A DNA stretch of 64,000 bases from Zelopaecilomyces penicillatus (lineage: Eukaryota > Ascomycota > Sordariomycetes > Hypocreales > Pseudodiploosporaceae), in assembly GCA_005765155.1 (NCBI GenBank), contig VCCP01000003.1:3720001-3784000 (forward strand), written 5' to 3'. The translations under genes were made by a program, and so were the position numbers. The notes beneath the pieces are model-generated. The model was not told where the DNA came from and ran no database searches. It saw only the letters and a list, made by a program, of their open reading frames with translations. The stretch's first letter is position 1. Each line of letters opens with the position of its first letter. Shown in pieces: positions 1-13,236 of this stretch.

Positions 1-275
1 GCCCGCATTGGACTTCTGCCCCTTACCTAGGTTGAATCCCCCCATGCCATCATAATTGCTGGCTCTTTCTTCATCTCAACTCAGCTTGCATCTCTAATCT
101 ATTGTCCCTTTAATTTACCCTTTAATCTACTATTGATTTGTTCATTAATACAACCCATCGCCCAGAGGACGCCTTGAACCTGCGTGCTTGTTGTTGCTGC
201 TGCTGCTGCCGCTACCATCACCATCACAGCACCAACGTTACACCATTTGTCTCGTACGATAGACCTCAGACGACC

Positions 276-2395
276 ATGGCATCGCCACTGACACTATCAA
301 CGCCGGACGAGGGCCCTGTATCGCTGCCTGAGCTCAGCGAATATGAGTTTCTCAGTCAGGTACTGCGGCTGTCCCCCGACAAGACTGAGGCACAGGCCGA
401 TAACGAGCTTGTCGTCAAGGCAAATGCTGCTGGCATCGCAGCTTCACTTCCAACAGTCGCCAACCGACGTCACATTCCCAGCGCCATTTCATCGCCAGCG
501 CTGCCGAACTGCCCCGACCACACCTTTTCCACCACATCCGAAGCCTCCGCCAGCTCAGCTTTAACACCACATTCATCTGTCTATTACCCATCAAGCCCCC
601 TCATTGGGCTATCGGAACCCAGCTTTGCTATGGACCCAGACTCCCTGACCTTCTCCCAATACGAGAAGTATCTGGCATTCTTGGAATCGAGTGTCTTGCC
701 TGCCTCGCCCTGCACGCCTCCTGCTTCTGACATCGCGGCCCAAAGCCTCTTCAGTGTCAGCACCAAGAAGAGCTTTTCTAGTGTCAAAACAGGGTTCAAA
801 AATCGTATTCGCTGGAGGAAACGCTCCGCACAGCCTTTGGACTCTACCCTGTTTGTTCCGCCCTTCCCCTCCAGTATCTCCTTCTCTGCTGCCTCATAGG
901 TTGTCTTATTGAATCAGGACTGACATATTCCCGACTTAGCTCTTGCGCCAAATGCCGCGATGCTAGTACTACGAGCACTTTACACACTCTGCCTTGTGGT
1001 CACACACATTGTGCGGGCTGTGTGCGGGCTCTCGTCAATCAAGCTGTTGCTCAGGAATCCAAAATGCCACCGCGCTGCTGTGCAAAGATTGTACCCAGCT
1101 CAACCCTTGAGTCTGTCCTTGATCCTCGGGCTCAGGAGACCTTTCTCTTGGCTGTCTTGCAGTTTAGCACACCCTGGGAAACGAGGAAATTTTGTCCTAG
1201 AAGCTCCTGTGGTGCTTTCCTACCTCCTCAGAAACAGGTTGACAGCAAGCACCCATTCGATCTCACGTGCCGCAAGTGTAGCTCACGAATGTGTGTCATG
1301 TGTCAAGAAGCTGCCCATTCTCTCGGTGGGGACTGCCCACAAGATTGGGAGTTGAAGGCCGTGTCTAACATGGGTGAGCGTTCAAAATGGAAGCGTTGTT
1401 ACAATTGCCGAAACTTGGTCGAACGAACTAAGGCAGGCCCATACATGGCATGTAGGTGTAAGGCACGATTTTGTTCTACGTGCACTGCCATTTGGGACAC
1501 CACAACTGGCTGTCCCAATGACTGCAATCCCGAAGCGGAGCAGAACATGCTGGGCCAAGGATCAGATGGAGTCGAAGTAGCTACAGCATCTTCCAACTCT
1601 GAAGAAACATGCAAGCGCACACGATCCAACTCTGCTATGCAACAACTTGAAAAGGAACAAGAGCAAGAAATGCGTCGATTCTTAGACTTTCAGTCTCAGG
1701 CCAACTGTGCCATGCAATTGCGACACTCTGCCCACAAAGTCACGATTATGGAAAAGTTCACAGACCTCGAGGATAAATTGAAAGAGAAGCACGCCAAAAG
1801 CACTAGCGAGTTGGAGGATCGACAGATTGCTGCCGAGTTGGAACTGAGGAATTCCCTTGATCAAAGCGAACGAAGTGTGAGGCTTCGTCTGAAGCACATG
1901 GAGGCCTACTGCGACGGGCTTGGCCGCCACCCAGTCTCACCAGCACCGACGCGGGTAGTTACAGAGCGAGATCTTCGAGAGCTTGGACAGCAATACAACC
2001 TACGTGACGGAATGGACCGTATGCACCAGGCGAAGATCAATGTCATGCGAGATCGTCAGACCAAGCGCATGGAGGAACTTCTTGATCGACAAGACGCAGA
2101 GCTTGATAAGCTGTATGACCAGCGGCAGGATGAGCTTGACAATGTCTCGGCTCAATTTTCTCGGGAGGAGGCAATGGCCACCGCCTTTTTCGAAGCTCGC
2201 CAATCCAGAATACACCCACGATGGGTGCTCGCCATTGAGGTTCTCTCTAAACAGCTTGAAGAGCGATCTGGCCAGGAGGTCGTCCGAGTTGCCCCGCCAA
2301 GGTGGCCAGAGGTAGCAAACGAGCCTGAAGAAAAATCCTCGTCTGGCCTCGAGATTCATGACAACGACTTTGTTGCGGCAGTTGATAGCAACTGA
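276..2395 (+). CDS. RBR-type RING/IBR domain protein, probable E3 ubiquitin ligase
   Basis: Proposed CDS join(276..850,940..2395), about 676 aa. The 89-nt intron (donor GTTTGT, branch CTGAC, acceptor TTAG) is needed to join the Ser/Pro-rich N-terminus to the zinc domains. The ATG at 276 follows a good ACC context; no earlier in-frame ATG exists. Visible domains: RING1 with Cys194, Cys197, Cys211, His213, Cys216, Cys219, followed by the MPPRCC signature; an in-between-RING region (KFCPRSSC ... TCRKC, CVMC); and a RING2-like segment (CYNC ... YMACRC ... FCSTC). A long charged Glu/Arg/Lys coiled-coil-like region follows. RBR ligases pass ubiquitin through a RING2 cysteine; the Cys of YMAC is in the right place, but the usual GC-x-HM motif is degenerate (AGPYM). 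Family assignment is firm; exact intron borders and activity are inferred. Substrate unknown. Confidence 0.8.
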
Positions 2396-3489
2396 GACAT
2401 GCAGCGTACCATTCAATTTACGTTGACACTTGATGTTTCAACAAACGACTATATTTTACTTTCCCTTTCTTATATACCCTTCCTGTTTTCCGTTTTTCCC
2501 TTTCTCTGCAAACCAAACTTTACCATTATTGCATTTATTCAAAGTTTTGACACGACGATCATCGGTTGTTTCCATTGGAATTCATTCAATACATTTCCTG
2601 CCTGTGGCGGAACAAAGCTCATGATATAATTACCTAACGGCCGAGGACGGCGTTGGAGCTGCATTAAGGTACATATGCGGGCTCTCCAGATTTCCCTTTG
2701 TCTCTATGTCTCTTTTTTCTTTGTTTGTCTCAGGAACTGTACAGCCCAAACAGATTCTGTGTCGCTTATGATGGATTATGCGCCCGAGGATGTACGAGAG
2801 CAATGGCCGGGATAGCATACATTATCAACGCAGTGGACATACGCTGGTTGCATGGAATGTGGACGAGACTATGTATCTGCTGGGCAATGCCCATCAGCCC
2901 AACATACACATGTTTTAGTACCAAGTTAGATATAAACAGATTTGGATATACATAGCCAGCCATGGCCATTGAATACATGCACTCCAAGTTTGTTGAATCA
3001 AGTGACCATCCTTTATCAAGACATGCAGCATATACTTTGTGAACCAGGTGACACCTGTGATGACGATGATGTAGGTAATTAGCTGTTGGGTGACTTGCAA
3101 ACGCATCATTGGAGTGAGCTGTGTCCATTGGATAGAGCCTGCGAGATCTCGCAGCTGGCTGCATATGCAAGCCTATTAGAAATTGACATGACGCAAGTAG
3201 CAGATTACGTGGCTGTAGATGTGCATGCCAAGCCTTTCATACCGCTCTTCAGGCCAGCATTATTACGAAAGCCATCCAAATGTCTTTGAGGAGGGAGGAG
3301 GAGGAGTCGATTGAATCATGTTCAAGCCCAGGAAGCCACAATCATTTGCAGCGAACACAGTGCTTGGCGATGAGTCTTCCCAGGACGCTGTGGGCGGATG
3401 ATCTCCCACCCCATGTTCTTTTTCTCCCTGGACCGACCGCCGCTCTTCTACATGCTTTCGGAGCCGTGCCGCGCGAGAACCGAAGAGGA

Positions 3490-3503
3490 TTGATCATGAT
3501 CAA
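3490..3503. repeat. Perfect 14-bp palindrome
   Basis: The sequence TTGATCATGATCAA equals its own reverse complement. It lies in non-coding DNA; no function is assigned. Confidence 0.7.
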
Positions 3504-4734
3504 CATTGGTTTTTCTTCTTCTTCATAGTCGAAGTACGTAGTAATTAATATCTGAGCAACCCTGGCCTGGTACATGGGAAAATATCAATATCATTACGGA
3601 GTACCATCCTCAAGGATCTCCATCCCCCCTCCCCGGGTGTTGGTCCGGTCCCCTGAAGCCGCCCCAATCGCAATTCCAATCACAGTGCTGTCTGATCTGT
3701 AATTGTGCAAAAGTTATGCGGCACTGGGTGTGTGTGTGCAGAGACATCACTCATGGGTCACTTGTGGACAGGGGAACCTAAAGCTTTCGTTGCTTTTGCT
3801 TTTGTTTTGGGTCTGCGGCCCAACCCCGTGAGTTGTACGTACTTCCGTAGGGGGAGAGTTTTTACACAAGGCGGCAATCTTACCGAGAAACTAGGTAAAT
3901 GAAGAAACCCAGTATTATAGTAGAAATTAGCAAGACCCCACCGGGCCAATTCCTCCGAAAATGCCGATCAGATTCCCTTGCGATGTGATGATGTGCGTCA
4001 GCAGAATATATTGGGCTAGGTAGTAATTAATAGCTATCAAGAGGAGTTCGTGCTACGCTGCTATTACCGGGCGGATGGTCCCTGGGGGGGGAGCGGAACT
4101 GGGTGGAACACGGCACGGCTTGCGATTTAGACAAGAACTCTGGGTCTGGAATGGGCTTTCGTATGTCCCCAGAGAGAGAGGGTAAGTGAGAGAGGCGAGG
4201 TGAGGCGAAATCTAGACCTGCATCCATGGTCTCGGGTCTGTTGCAGAGAACCGACCCAACAACCAGTGCGGAAGATTGTGGGCAAAAGCTGAGTCTGACT
4301 GCAGATGGATGGGTGGACGGATGGATATTTTGGGGAGCCAACAGAAGGCAGCTGGTAATTGAGCATTGTTTGAGTCTCAGCCAGCTACGTTTGCATATGT
4401 CAAACGGGGAGCGTCATCTTGTTATTACAACAGGCATTGGACTTGTCTCGGAGACTGATAGCCGACTGATAATACTACCTAGGTAGGTAGATTGGTGTTG
4501 TTGTATGTAGGTGTTAGGAAGCTGCGCCAAAAATAGAAGCGCCACTCCTTTCAATCGCATACATCTATTACAGAGCAGATTGGGAGTAATTTCCCGCCAG
4601 TAAAAGCCAATAAAATAAATTGCTGATACGATGTGTAGATAGTACAGATAGATGTACATTAAATCGTCGTAGAATACAGTGATTATTATACAATGTCATA
4701 ATACGCAGTATGTGTGGGAGAGAAGGGGGAGAGA

Positions 4735-4749
4735 GGGGGGGGGGGGGGG
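4735..4749. repeat. Poly-G run (15)
   Basis: Fifteen consecutive G, preceded by a GA/GGGGGA-rich stretch. Homopolymer of this length is prone to sequencing error. Confidence 0.9.
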
Positions 4750-5828
4750 TGAGTGAGAGATGACCGAAGCGTTTGAGCAGGGGTCAGTTAGGCAGGGACA
4801 AGACAAGCACTGGGGAAAGTTGAGAGTCTCAACGGGGACTGAGACAAGATATCAACATCCAATGACATGGCTGTCTCAAAGACACAACGTATTATAAGGT
4901 TTCGTTGCTGGTGATGACAACTTAACTACCCCGGCCACAGTGTCCAAAGTACTTGTGTACTCGACATGTTGACAATGCTTCATCAGTGGGCAGTGGTGTC
5001 ATTTCCAAGACCTGAATCATCATCTTGTCAATGTCTGTTAAGAGGGGCCTCTGAGCACGGTTCTTTAGAAACCAACTTCCGAGTCAATATTGCAACGCAC
5101 AAAAAACACAAGCAAGCGCGGTCATGCGTGCCGGGCCGGCCTGTTTGGATTATGATTCGCCTAGGTGTAAGTATGGAGTTTGTTATTGTTTATAGGGATA
5201 CTACGCCGATAAAAAAAATTCACAGCTTTCTTGGTTCAAACATAGCTCTCTTACGTAGTAGGCGAGTCGATCAACAGGAGGTTCGGGAGTGGCTTTTTCG
5301 TCGGCCGAGCTCTCAAAGTGTCTTACAAATGTCATCGGACCCTCCCTGATATCTGACAGGAACCGGCTCGGTTAATATGATACAGGGACGGTGATGACTT
5401 TGAGAACAAATATGCAGATGCATAACAAGGGCCTGGCTGAGGACTTTGTGTGTGATATTGAAGGCCAGAACTCGCATATGCAAACGTAAACTTACGTGTT
5501 TGCTGATGCCATCTCATCTCAACACAATATCAGTTCGTATTCTGAGAAAACGAATGTGCAAGGCTCTCGATACATCACATGCGTCTTTGAAAGATATGTA
5601 GGTAATTGGTTTGAGAAACATCTCATGCTAATGAGCTCGTCTTTTCGTGAGACAGTGTCAAAAGCTATGCGAATGCGGCAATCCGAAGAGAAGCTTAGGC
5701 CATCTGCAAGGACTTGGTCGGAATAAATGCTTTTCCAATATCCGAGGAATGTTTCCTCTGAATATGCCCCACATTGAAGTTGGCAAACGACCCCAAGATT
5801 TTTCTTGTGGCCTTTGTGAGCAGTCGAG

Positions 5829-5834
5829 CACGTG
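5829..5834 (+). promoter_or_regulatory. CACGTG E-box in the eS28 promoter
   Basis: A CACGTG core sits 187 nt upstream of the eS28 start codon, followed directly by ATCTTATCGAT. It is the kind of site bound by bHLH factors. Assignment as a functional element is inference from position only. Confidence 0.3.
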
Positions 5835-6020
5835 ATCTTATCGATTGGCGGGGCACATCGCTCGCTCCACCACTCCGGCTCGTGGAAAAACCCTGGCGGA
5901 TAGCACAAAATACAAGCCCGACGAAATCGCCTTTTGCCTTGCCATCAGCACACCCACCGACCGCTCCGATTCGCAAGTTCTCTTTTCCGCACACACGCGT
6001 CCCACGATAATTCACACACA

Positions 6021-6695
6021 ATGGATTCCTCCAAAACCCCCGTCAAGCTGGTCAAGGTGACCCGAGTCTTGGGCCGAACTGGTACGGATTAGCCCCCCTG
6101 CTGCTACTGCTCTCTCTCTCTTGCTATTTATTCGGCCGCCCCAAAATAAAAAATAAAAGAAATTCTACAAGTCGCCTGCCTGCCGATGACGATTTTGCCC
6201 GTTTGCTGCCGCCTGCTCTACTCCTCGACCATGGACAGAAAGAAATGATGGAAAAGAAAGGGGAGGGGAGAACATCAATTATTTCTATTCATGAGTGAGA
6301 AGAGGGGTGTGAAAATTGGGCATGCAAATCGGCTGGCAGGCGCTTGGGACGGTCGATACTCAAGGAGAAAATGGACAGATGGACGAGACAATTGAACAAA
6401 TGAACTAATGGACAAATAGGCTCCCGAGGTGGTGTCACTCAGGTCCGTGTCGAGTTCATGGACGACCAGACTCGTTCCATCATCCGAAACGTCAAGGGTC
6501 CCGGTAAGTCTTTTTATATGAGATTCGGTTCCCTCGGTCCATACAGCGAAGGACATGCGCGAACTGTGTTTCTTCCCCCGTCGACTATCTTGATTTGAGC
6601 TAAACCGCTAACTCGACATTTTCCTCTCTCTAGTTCGTGAGGACGACATCCTGTGCCTGCTCGAATCCGAACGTGAAGCCAGACGTCTGCGATAA
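6021..6695 (+). CDS. RPS28: 40S ribosomal protein eS28 (S28)
   Basis: CDS join(6021..6081,6420..6503,6634..6695), 68 aa, the normal length of eS28. All exon joins are checked in frame. Intron 1 is 338 nt (GTACGG...ATAG, branch CTAAT) and intron 2 is 130 nt (GTAAGT...CTAG, branch CTAAC). Recognisable segments are VTRVLGRTGSRGGVTQVRVE, the FMDD motif, SIIRNVKGPVRE and the C-terminal LLESEREARRLR that defines the family. It is a cytosolic small-subunit protein near the mRNA exit channel. A long first intron is common in fungal ribosomal protein genes. The short exons mean ORF finders miss the gene entirely. Identification is essentially certain. Confidence 0.97.
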
Positions 6696-8973
6696 GCGAG
6701 GGATACTGGGGATGCGGTGGTGTAGTGCGGAGTTATCTCATCACGGCGCGAGGGTCTTTTCTTTGGGGTTGAAAAACTGGACAATGGCCTCTTAACGACC
6801 GTAGAGGTGTCAATTGTAGCACAACCTTACAGGCTACCTAGTCGGGAATACTTAAAACAAAAACCAATTTCTGACCACTTACCTGACTTCCCCCATATCG
6901 TCTTCAACTTGGCAGCTGAAACAAACATGTTAGGCTGGATTGTGGTCATCCTTTGAGGGTATAGTGGGAATTGCTTGGTACTGTTCCTGCATGAGATGTT
7001 GATGTGTGCTTTGGAGTGATGATAATCATTGGCGGTGGCGACTACGTTTGTTTTGTTCACCAATATCCTCTGGCTTGGAGGGAATGGACAGGCAAACAAG
7101 GTTGCTCAGTGTCCTACCGGCGGGAAATCGTTGTGCTCCTGAAAGAAATGGAGTGTGAACTGTTGGCTTTCCTACACTGATAAGACGTTTGGAGGCCAAT
7201 TAGTTTGTCAATCTGTGGGTTTGCCCGCGCTCCGAAGCTTGACATCTGGTAAGGTATCTCGAAACGTTTGTTGAAGCAAGCATCCCCATGTATGAAAGCA
7301 GAGAAACAGGGGCTGGACTTGCCAAGCTGATTTGCAAGCCTCTAAATTCCCCGGCGGCACCAGTCGTTTGATTCTCAACCCATCCTTGCCTCTCAGAATA
7401 TCTCTCTGCGCTCGCGAGTGAAATCCAAAAAAAAAAAAAAAATCAAAGACGATTGTAATCGACGAGAATACGTGGCTACTGCCTCGTATCTTGAAAACAA
7501 ACTCATCGTAACACTGTTAGGCAATGACCCTAGTGATTGTTCTGATGACAAGCTGCCATCCAATCGGCTTGTGACGGTTGTCGGTACAACGGGACGAGCG
7601 GTGCCATCGCGGCAAAAGCTCACCGTGAAACGGGGGAAGAACCAAAAAAATCACAAAGACTCGGCGAGTAATTATATGTTGATAAATCGGCATGCTCTTC
7701 GTATTGCTGGGCCATGGGATATGGACTGTGTACACCGACCTCTGTATGGGCGCAGCACGAAAAGACTGCGTGTGTTGTTTGCCATTCCAATTGCTATTTT
7801 TATCTCACCCACCTGAATCAGTCCACAACTGAACCCCCCCAAAAGGGCCCGCAGCGCCACGCATTCGTGACGACAATATTTGTCCTGTGCAGAAACCACG
7901 AGACAATCGTGGACTGTCTTTGGTATGAGGTGAATTATATAACTTGCACCCAGTTAGAGATGGCAGTTGTGGAATTTACCAACATTTGGCCATTTCCGCA
8001 AGAATCTAGCCATCTTTGTCAATATCTCTTAGTTATACCAGAAATGTGTCGAAATCTCAGCCAAATAAACTATCCAGGCCCTCATATAAACTTAGTGGAT
8101 TTTACATCTGCGGTGTCCTTTTTGCTCCCTGTTGTCTAGAAACAGAGTTGGATCTGTGAACAGGCAAAGCCTTCGTTCGTTGTTAACGCTGAGCTTAGTG
8201 GCCTTCCATAATATTACTAAACCCGAGATATCTGTAACCTGGAACTCGGGCCGTCAGGACACCCCAGCCTTAGTACGCGCTGTAGCACTATAGTATGTAC
8301 CTAGTTAGTATTCTACTACTACCTAGCAGGTTAGTATCCGGTAATAGCGCAGCCCAGCGGACCAACAGCAATCCAGCGCGACAAACCCGCAAGGACACGC
8401 AAAGCCGAAGAGCAGAGCCCAAAGCAAAGCGAGGCGCCGTCGTCATCTGTGCTGCTTTAGCCACGGTTGGTTCGTCTGCAGCTCATCCCACATTATTATC
8501 CTTCACCTGTGTTTCGCCGCTGCATCTGCAGTGCGTCTGCGTTGAAACCGCGCGACTGTGCATCGCTTGGGTTTTCTTCTGCCCCCCTTCCCCACAAGCC
8601 TCCTTTGTCGTCCCCTCCCAGAGCTGCTGTTCTTCTGCTTCTCTTCTGCCGACCGTAGAGTCAAGACAAGCTGAAGAGAGAATCGTATTGCTGTCCTTGC
8701 CGCATCAGCGAGAACACACACACACAAACACACCCGCCCCATTCGGGTTTCAAATAGTGGCAAGCTTTCTTTGGGGCCGGTCACCAAGGCCCGAGTTCGA
8801 GCCTGCGCATTGACTCCGGCCCAAACCAGGAACGGGAGCTCTGATCGCAGCAAAAGCAGGTCAGCTAAGGCCAAAGTGACAGGCAGCCAGTCCAACGGTC
8901 GCATCTGGCCGACGCGCCCCGCTATACAACCCCGTTGATATATCCTCGCGCAACCCTCGCCCACGATCGAGCC
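6696..8973. other. Intergenic interval and RGD1 leader
   Basis: No gene is supported in these 2.3 kb. A 16-17 base poly-A run lies near 7428. The last ~600 bases are rich in CT and CA tracts and probably contain the RGD1 promoter and 5' leader. A 172-codon ORF at 8295-8813 has Pro/Ser/Arg-biased low-complexity content and looks like leader sequence. Confidence 0.45.
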
Positions 8974-11828
8974 ATGTCCGACTTTCGAACTCCGGCCGAC
9001 GACGCTCTGCCTCAACCCCCACAGCCGCAGCAGCAGCAGCAGCAGCCGCCACAACAAGCCTCGCAACCAGCGGACAGGCCCGGAGGCATGCCGACCGAAG
9101 ACCATGGAGAGCCCATCGTGCTCGAGGAGAAGGAGCAGGCCGCAGGCGATGCCCTCTCTGGCGATATGAGAGGTAGCGAGGCGGGCAGCACGCTCGCTGT
9201 TCAGCCTTTGCCGTCTCAGGCCAGCGCCGACCCAGCTGTGCTGAAGCAGGTCAACGAGGTCCTGAGCTCCGAGGTACGCCAGTGATGTCCTTGGATTTGT
9301 TACTGAGGGAACAACGATATGCTAAACCTCGAATAGCAAGGTATTCCCACTCTGTTGAACCGCTTGAAGCAAAGCATATCTTCCGCAAAGGTATGGCAAT
9401 CTGTTCTTGGGACGGCTCAAACCCGCATATGAATCTACCCACCCGATCAGACAGCTAACTCTCTTCCCTCTCACTCTTTCTCTTACAACAGGAATTCGCA
9501 CTCTTCCTCAAGAAACGATCTACCATCGAAGATGACCACGCACAGAGCCTTAAGAAGCTATGTCGATTAACCCAAGACAGCATGCGCCGACCCGAGCACC
9601 GCCAGGGCACTTTTGCCCAAGTTTACGAAGAAATGATGCACATCCACGAGCGCATGGCCGACAACGGTATCCAGTTCGCGTCCTCTCTTTACCAGATGCA
9701 AGAGGACCTGCTTGAGTTGGCTGCCAATGCCGAGCGGAGCCGAAAAGTGTGGAAGACGAATGGCTTAACAGCCGAACAAAAAGTGGTGGACTTGGAGCAG
9801 GCGATGCGAAAGAGCAAAGCCAAGTACGACTCTCTCGCGGAGGAATATGACCGAGCAAGGACAGGCGAGTCTAGGCAAGGCGGCGGCGGCAAAGTCCTTG
9901 GAGCCTTCAAGGCGCATAAGTCAGCTGCGCAACAGGAAGAGGATCTTCTTAGAAAGGTGCAAGGTGCAGATCAGATCTATCACGGCCATGTCACCTCACT
10001 CCAGAACGAGAAGTCTATACTCCAGACAGCGACGCGCCCAGAGGCTGTCAGGGCCTTGCAGGAATCCGTTGTGGAGATTGATTCCGGAGTTACTTTGCAA
10101 ATGCAGAAATTTGGTAAGTTTGTTGTCATGGTTACAATTTTAACGCCTACTCCCCTATATATCTGAGGCTAATGAACTGTAGCTTCATTCAACGAGAAAC
10201 TGCTTTTGGGCAATGGTCTTATTATCAGCCCCTTCAAGAACCCTTCAAGCGTCAGCACCCAGCAACCTCGGAGTCTGCGACAGGCTGTTTCGTCTATCGA
10301 CAATGACAAGGACCTGAGTGAGTTTGTTGCAGCACACTACGTAAAAGTTCAGACAAACTCGGGAGAGATCAAGTATGAGCGCAACCCTGTAAGTCATCTA
10401 TCTACAAAGCGTCTCGTTCCGCGTCCATCGAGTGAGCCTATTCCGCTGACCATCTCATTGTAGGTGTTGAACCCGCAGCCTGGTGTTGGCGCACTGAATT
10501 CGTCGCCTCCCCAGCCTTCACACAACCCACAGCAGTCCATCGGCCAAATACCTCCTCAGAACAGTTTCGCCTCCCAGCAACCCCCTTCCATGGGGTCTCG
10601 GCAGAGCACTGGTAACTTCGGTTCCCCTGGAGGACTTGGGCTTCACGGTGGACCAGTGCCCATGACACAGGGCATCACTCCGGGTGGTGGCCCAGCTCCA
10701 CCGGCGTCTTACCAACAACAACAACCTTCACATGGCCGGAGTTACAGCCACGGTAATTTATTGAATCAAACTGCGGGCTCATCGGCGCCATTTAGCTATG
10801 GTAACGGAGGAGGACCAGGCTCTCCAGGTCCACCTCAGTTAGGCGCTCTATCTTTCCAAGGCAGTCAAACGCCACCAGCTCAGCTCTCTCCTGCACAGGC
10901 AGCACCTCCGTTCCAGCCACCATACGGAAAGGCTCCGGTGGCGATGCCTTCACAAGGCCTCCCGCCAGCATATGGGACCAACAGCAGCCAGCCTCCCATG
11001 AACATGTCTTCACCTTCAAAGCCCGTATTTGGGATACCTCTAAACCGCTTATACGAACGGGATGGTCTGGCTGTGCCCATGGTGGTATACCAGTGCATAC
11101 AGGCGGTTGACCTGTTCGGTTTGGGGCTAGAGGGTATTTACAGACAATCTGGATCGCTCAACCACATTAATAAGCTCAAGGCCATGTTCGATTCAGGTAG
11201 GTGTTTTCGACACCATATGCTTTCATTTCTTTGGTAGACGGACACGTTATGTTTATCAGACTCCTTGTGAGCGACTTGTGGATTTACGTTCCGAACTGAC
11301 ATTCTCGTGCAGAGTCCCAGAACCCGGCACTTGACTTTAGGAATCCCGAAAACTTCTTTCACGACGTCAATAGTGTCACTGGCCTGTTGAAGTTATTCTT
11401 CCGTGATCTTCCTGACCCACTCCTGACGACCGAGCACCATGCCAGTTTCATCAGTGCAGCTAGTACGTCAACCCTCCCCTTGTTATCATAGATTGATGGT
11501 CCAAACTCTTCCATCGCATTTAAATAGGAGACTCATTAACATCCCTGCAGAGCATGATGATGACACCATTCGTCGCGACTCCCTTCACGCCATCATTAAC
11601 AGCCTCCCCGATCCCAACTACGCCACTCTACGGGCCTTGATGCTACACCTGCACCGTGTCATGGATAACTCTCACGTCAACCGGATGAATTCACACAATC
11701 TGGCTGTTATCCTAGGGCCAACACTCATGGGCACCGACAGCAACACGGACATTAATGATGCTGGGTGGCAGATCAAGGTCATTAACACCATCTTGGTCAA
11801 CACCTACCAGATTTTTGATGAAGATTAA
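8974..11828 (+). CDS. RGD1: F-BAR and RhoGAP domain protein, Rgd1 family
   Basis: CDS join(8974..9273,9337..9390,9492..10113,10183..10388,10464..11196,11313..11462,11551..11828), about 780 aa; all six introns have GT-AG borders and keep frame. Order of domains: Gln/Pro-rich N-terminus with a short poly-Q; F-BAR (FCH) membrane-curving coiled coil at about residues 85-330 (FALFLKKRSTIEDDHAQSLKKL); a Pro/Gln/Ser/Gly-rich linker; RhoGAP at about 580-775 with the arginine finger in GIYRQSG (Arg621) and the helix VILGPTLMG. Yeast Rgd1 is a GAP for Rho3 and Rho4, acting at growth sites and septa. The same F-BAR plus RhoGAP architecture supports that role here. It is convergent with MED12. Confidence 0.93.
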
Positions 11829-13236
11829 ATGGCCATGGAATCCGTTGCATTGCAGTTAGTAAACACAGAATGGCGGAATACTAGTTGGGAGGGGAGAGCG
11901 AGAACGGGGAAGCAAAGGCGTGATATGTACTCGCATTTTCTTCTTTCTTGTCATCTTGGACACGCCTTCTCCTCAACGTTTTATTTCATCTTTCCGAGTT
12001 GTATGAGTAGAATACTTTTCTTTTTCTTTTTTCATGGTAAACGTGTATGGGACTTCATGTTTTTGTCAAACCCATTTTGCATCGCTCATTCATTCATATT
12101 TTCAATCCATGGCATGTGTGATTTCTATCTTCATTGTTCAATTTTGGTTACTGGTTGTTACACCCAAAGACATCTGGATAAACGGACATCTACATGTGTG
12201 CAGTGAACGGGAGAGAAACATGGAATCACCTCGAGGAAACAGGACGTAGGCCGGGTGGGTGTACTATCATGGCACTCATTTGGTTTCCAAGCATCCGCAA
12301 GTTTCATGGACGCATAAGCAGGCAATGCAGCTTTTTCTTTTGTGTAAAAGATTTGTATGTTTGGTGGTAATAGAATGAATCCACTAAAAATATCTACATA
12401 CATATGAAAAATACGTGAGACGCCTCGAGAAACAAAAAACTGGAAAAAGGGTTGGCAATAACGCCTTGTCGCCTAGAAAAGCGGCTTCCAAGTCCCTTCT
12501 CCCTTCTCTTTCACCTTACTCCCCCCCCTCCTATTGACCAGTTCCTGGACCTCCCGCGCCATGCATACATGAACGTGAACATGCCAAAAACCTCACTTTT
12601 GGTTTTCGCAATACCCCCAAAAAGAATCCATACACAGATAGATCCCCCCTCCAACAGCGCCCAAACGTACCAGGACAGATGAAAAACAACCGGAAACAAG
12701 AACTCCACACGATGGATCAGTAAACAAGTAATAACGGGTAATAATTCCAAAATGAACGAAGGAACAAAAAAAACGGCCGTGATGTTTGAAGTCTTGATTG
12801 CCTCGAGCCCCAAAATGATGTATTTCCTCCGGGGCAGGCAAAACAAGAGCTAACCAGACATGAAGATATCCCACGTCTGGGTTCATTCAGTTGTATGTAA
12901 ACAAAACAAAGCAGTCGATCATACATCTTAGCCCCATTGTGCTTGGTAGGGCTAACGTATCATCAATTCATAATCTGGGGGTATGCGGGTATGCGAAGCA
13001 CAAACGCTGTGAAAAAAACACACAAAATATGTAGTAGAATGATCTGATAAACAACAAGCACTCAAGTTGATTTTTAACCTAAAAAAAAGTCGGCTTTTTA
13101 ATACTTTTGACACCACCATGCTCTCGAATGATGTCATTTGCACCAGATATTAAAAAAAGTTCTGCTGTTTCAGTGTCCGCTTTTGTAGTAGGAATGATGT
13201 ACACATAGTTGTAAATGAAGAGAAGGATGTAAAATC
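11829..13236. other. Shared 3' region of RGD1 and MED12
   Basis: 1.4 kb between two convergent genes. It is T- and A-rich with several poly-A/T stretches, consistent with two 3' UTRs and terminators. No coding feature is supported. Confidence 0.5.

Larger units (their letters stand above)
2396..6020. other. Intergenic interval, no supported gene
   Basis: The 3.6 kb between the RBR gene and eS28 contains only short ORFs in several frames without recognisable domains. It holds a perfect 14-bp palindrome at 3490-3503, a 15-G run at 4735-4749 and a TAGGTAGG-type motif near 4488. The last 200 bases should be the eS28 promoter and leader. Confidence 0.5.

Noticed and set aside
584..799. Antisense ORF within the RBR first exon
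   Set aside because: No domain and fully opposite a supported exon.
2766..3170. 134-codon minus-strand ORF with some hydrophobic stretches
   Set aside because: No recognisable family, no splice partners found, and another frame of the same strand looks equally protein-like.
6082..6419. snoRNA in the long eS28 intron
   Set aside because: Only C-box-like strings with mismatches and no D box were seen.
8295..8813. 172-codon plus-strand ORF before RGD1
   Set aside because: Low-complexity Pro/Ser/Arg content in a CT/CA-rich leader; no domain.
8750..8820. tRNA-like GAGTTCGAGCC string
   Set aside because: No A-box partner or acceptor stem could be folded around it.
8503..9105. 200-codon minus-strand ORF overlapping the RGD1 start
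   Set aside because: Antisense to the poly-Gln coding exon; Leu/Arg bias follows from CAG complement.
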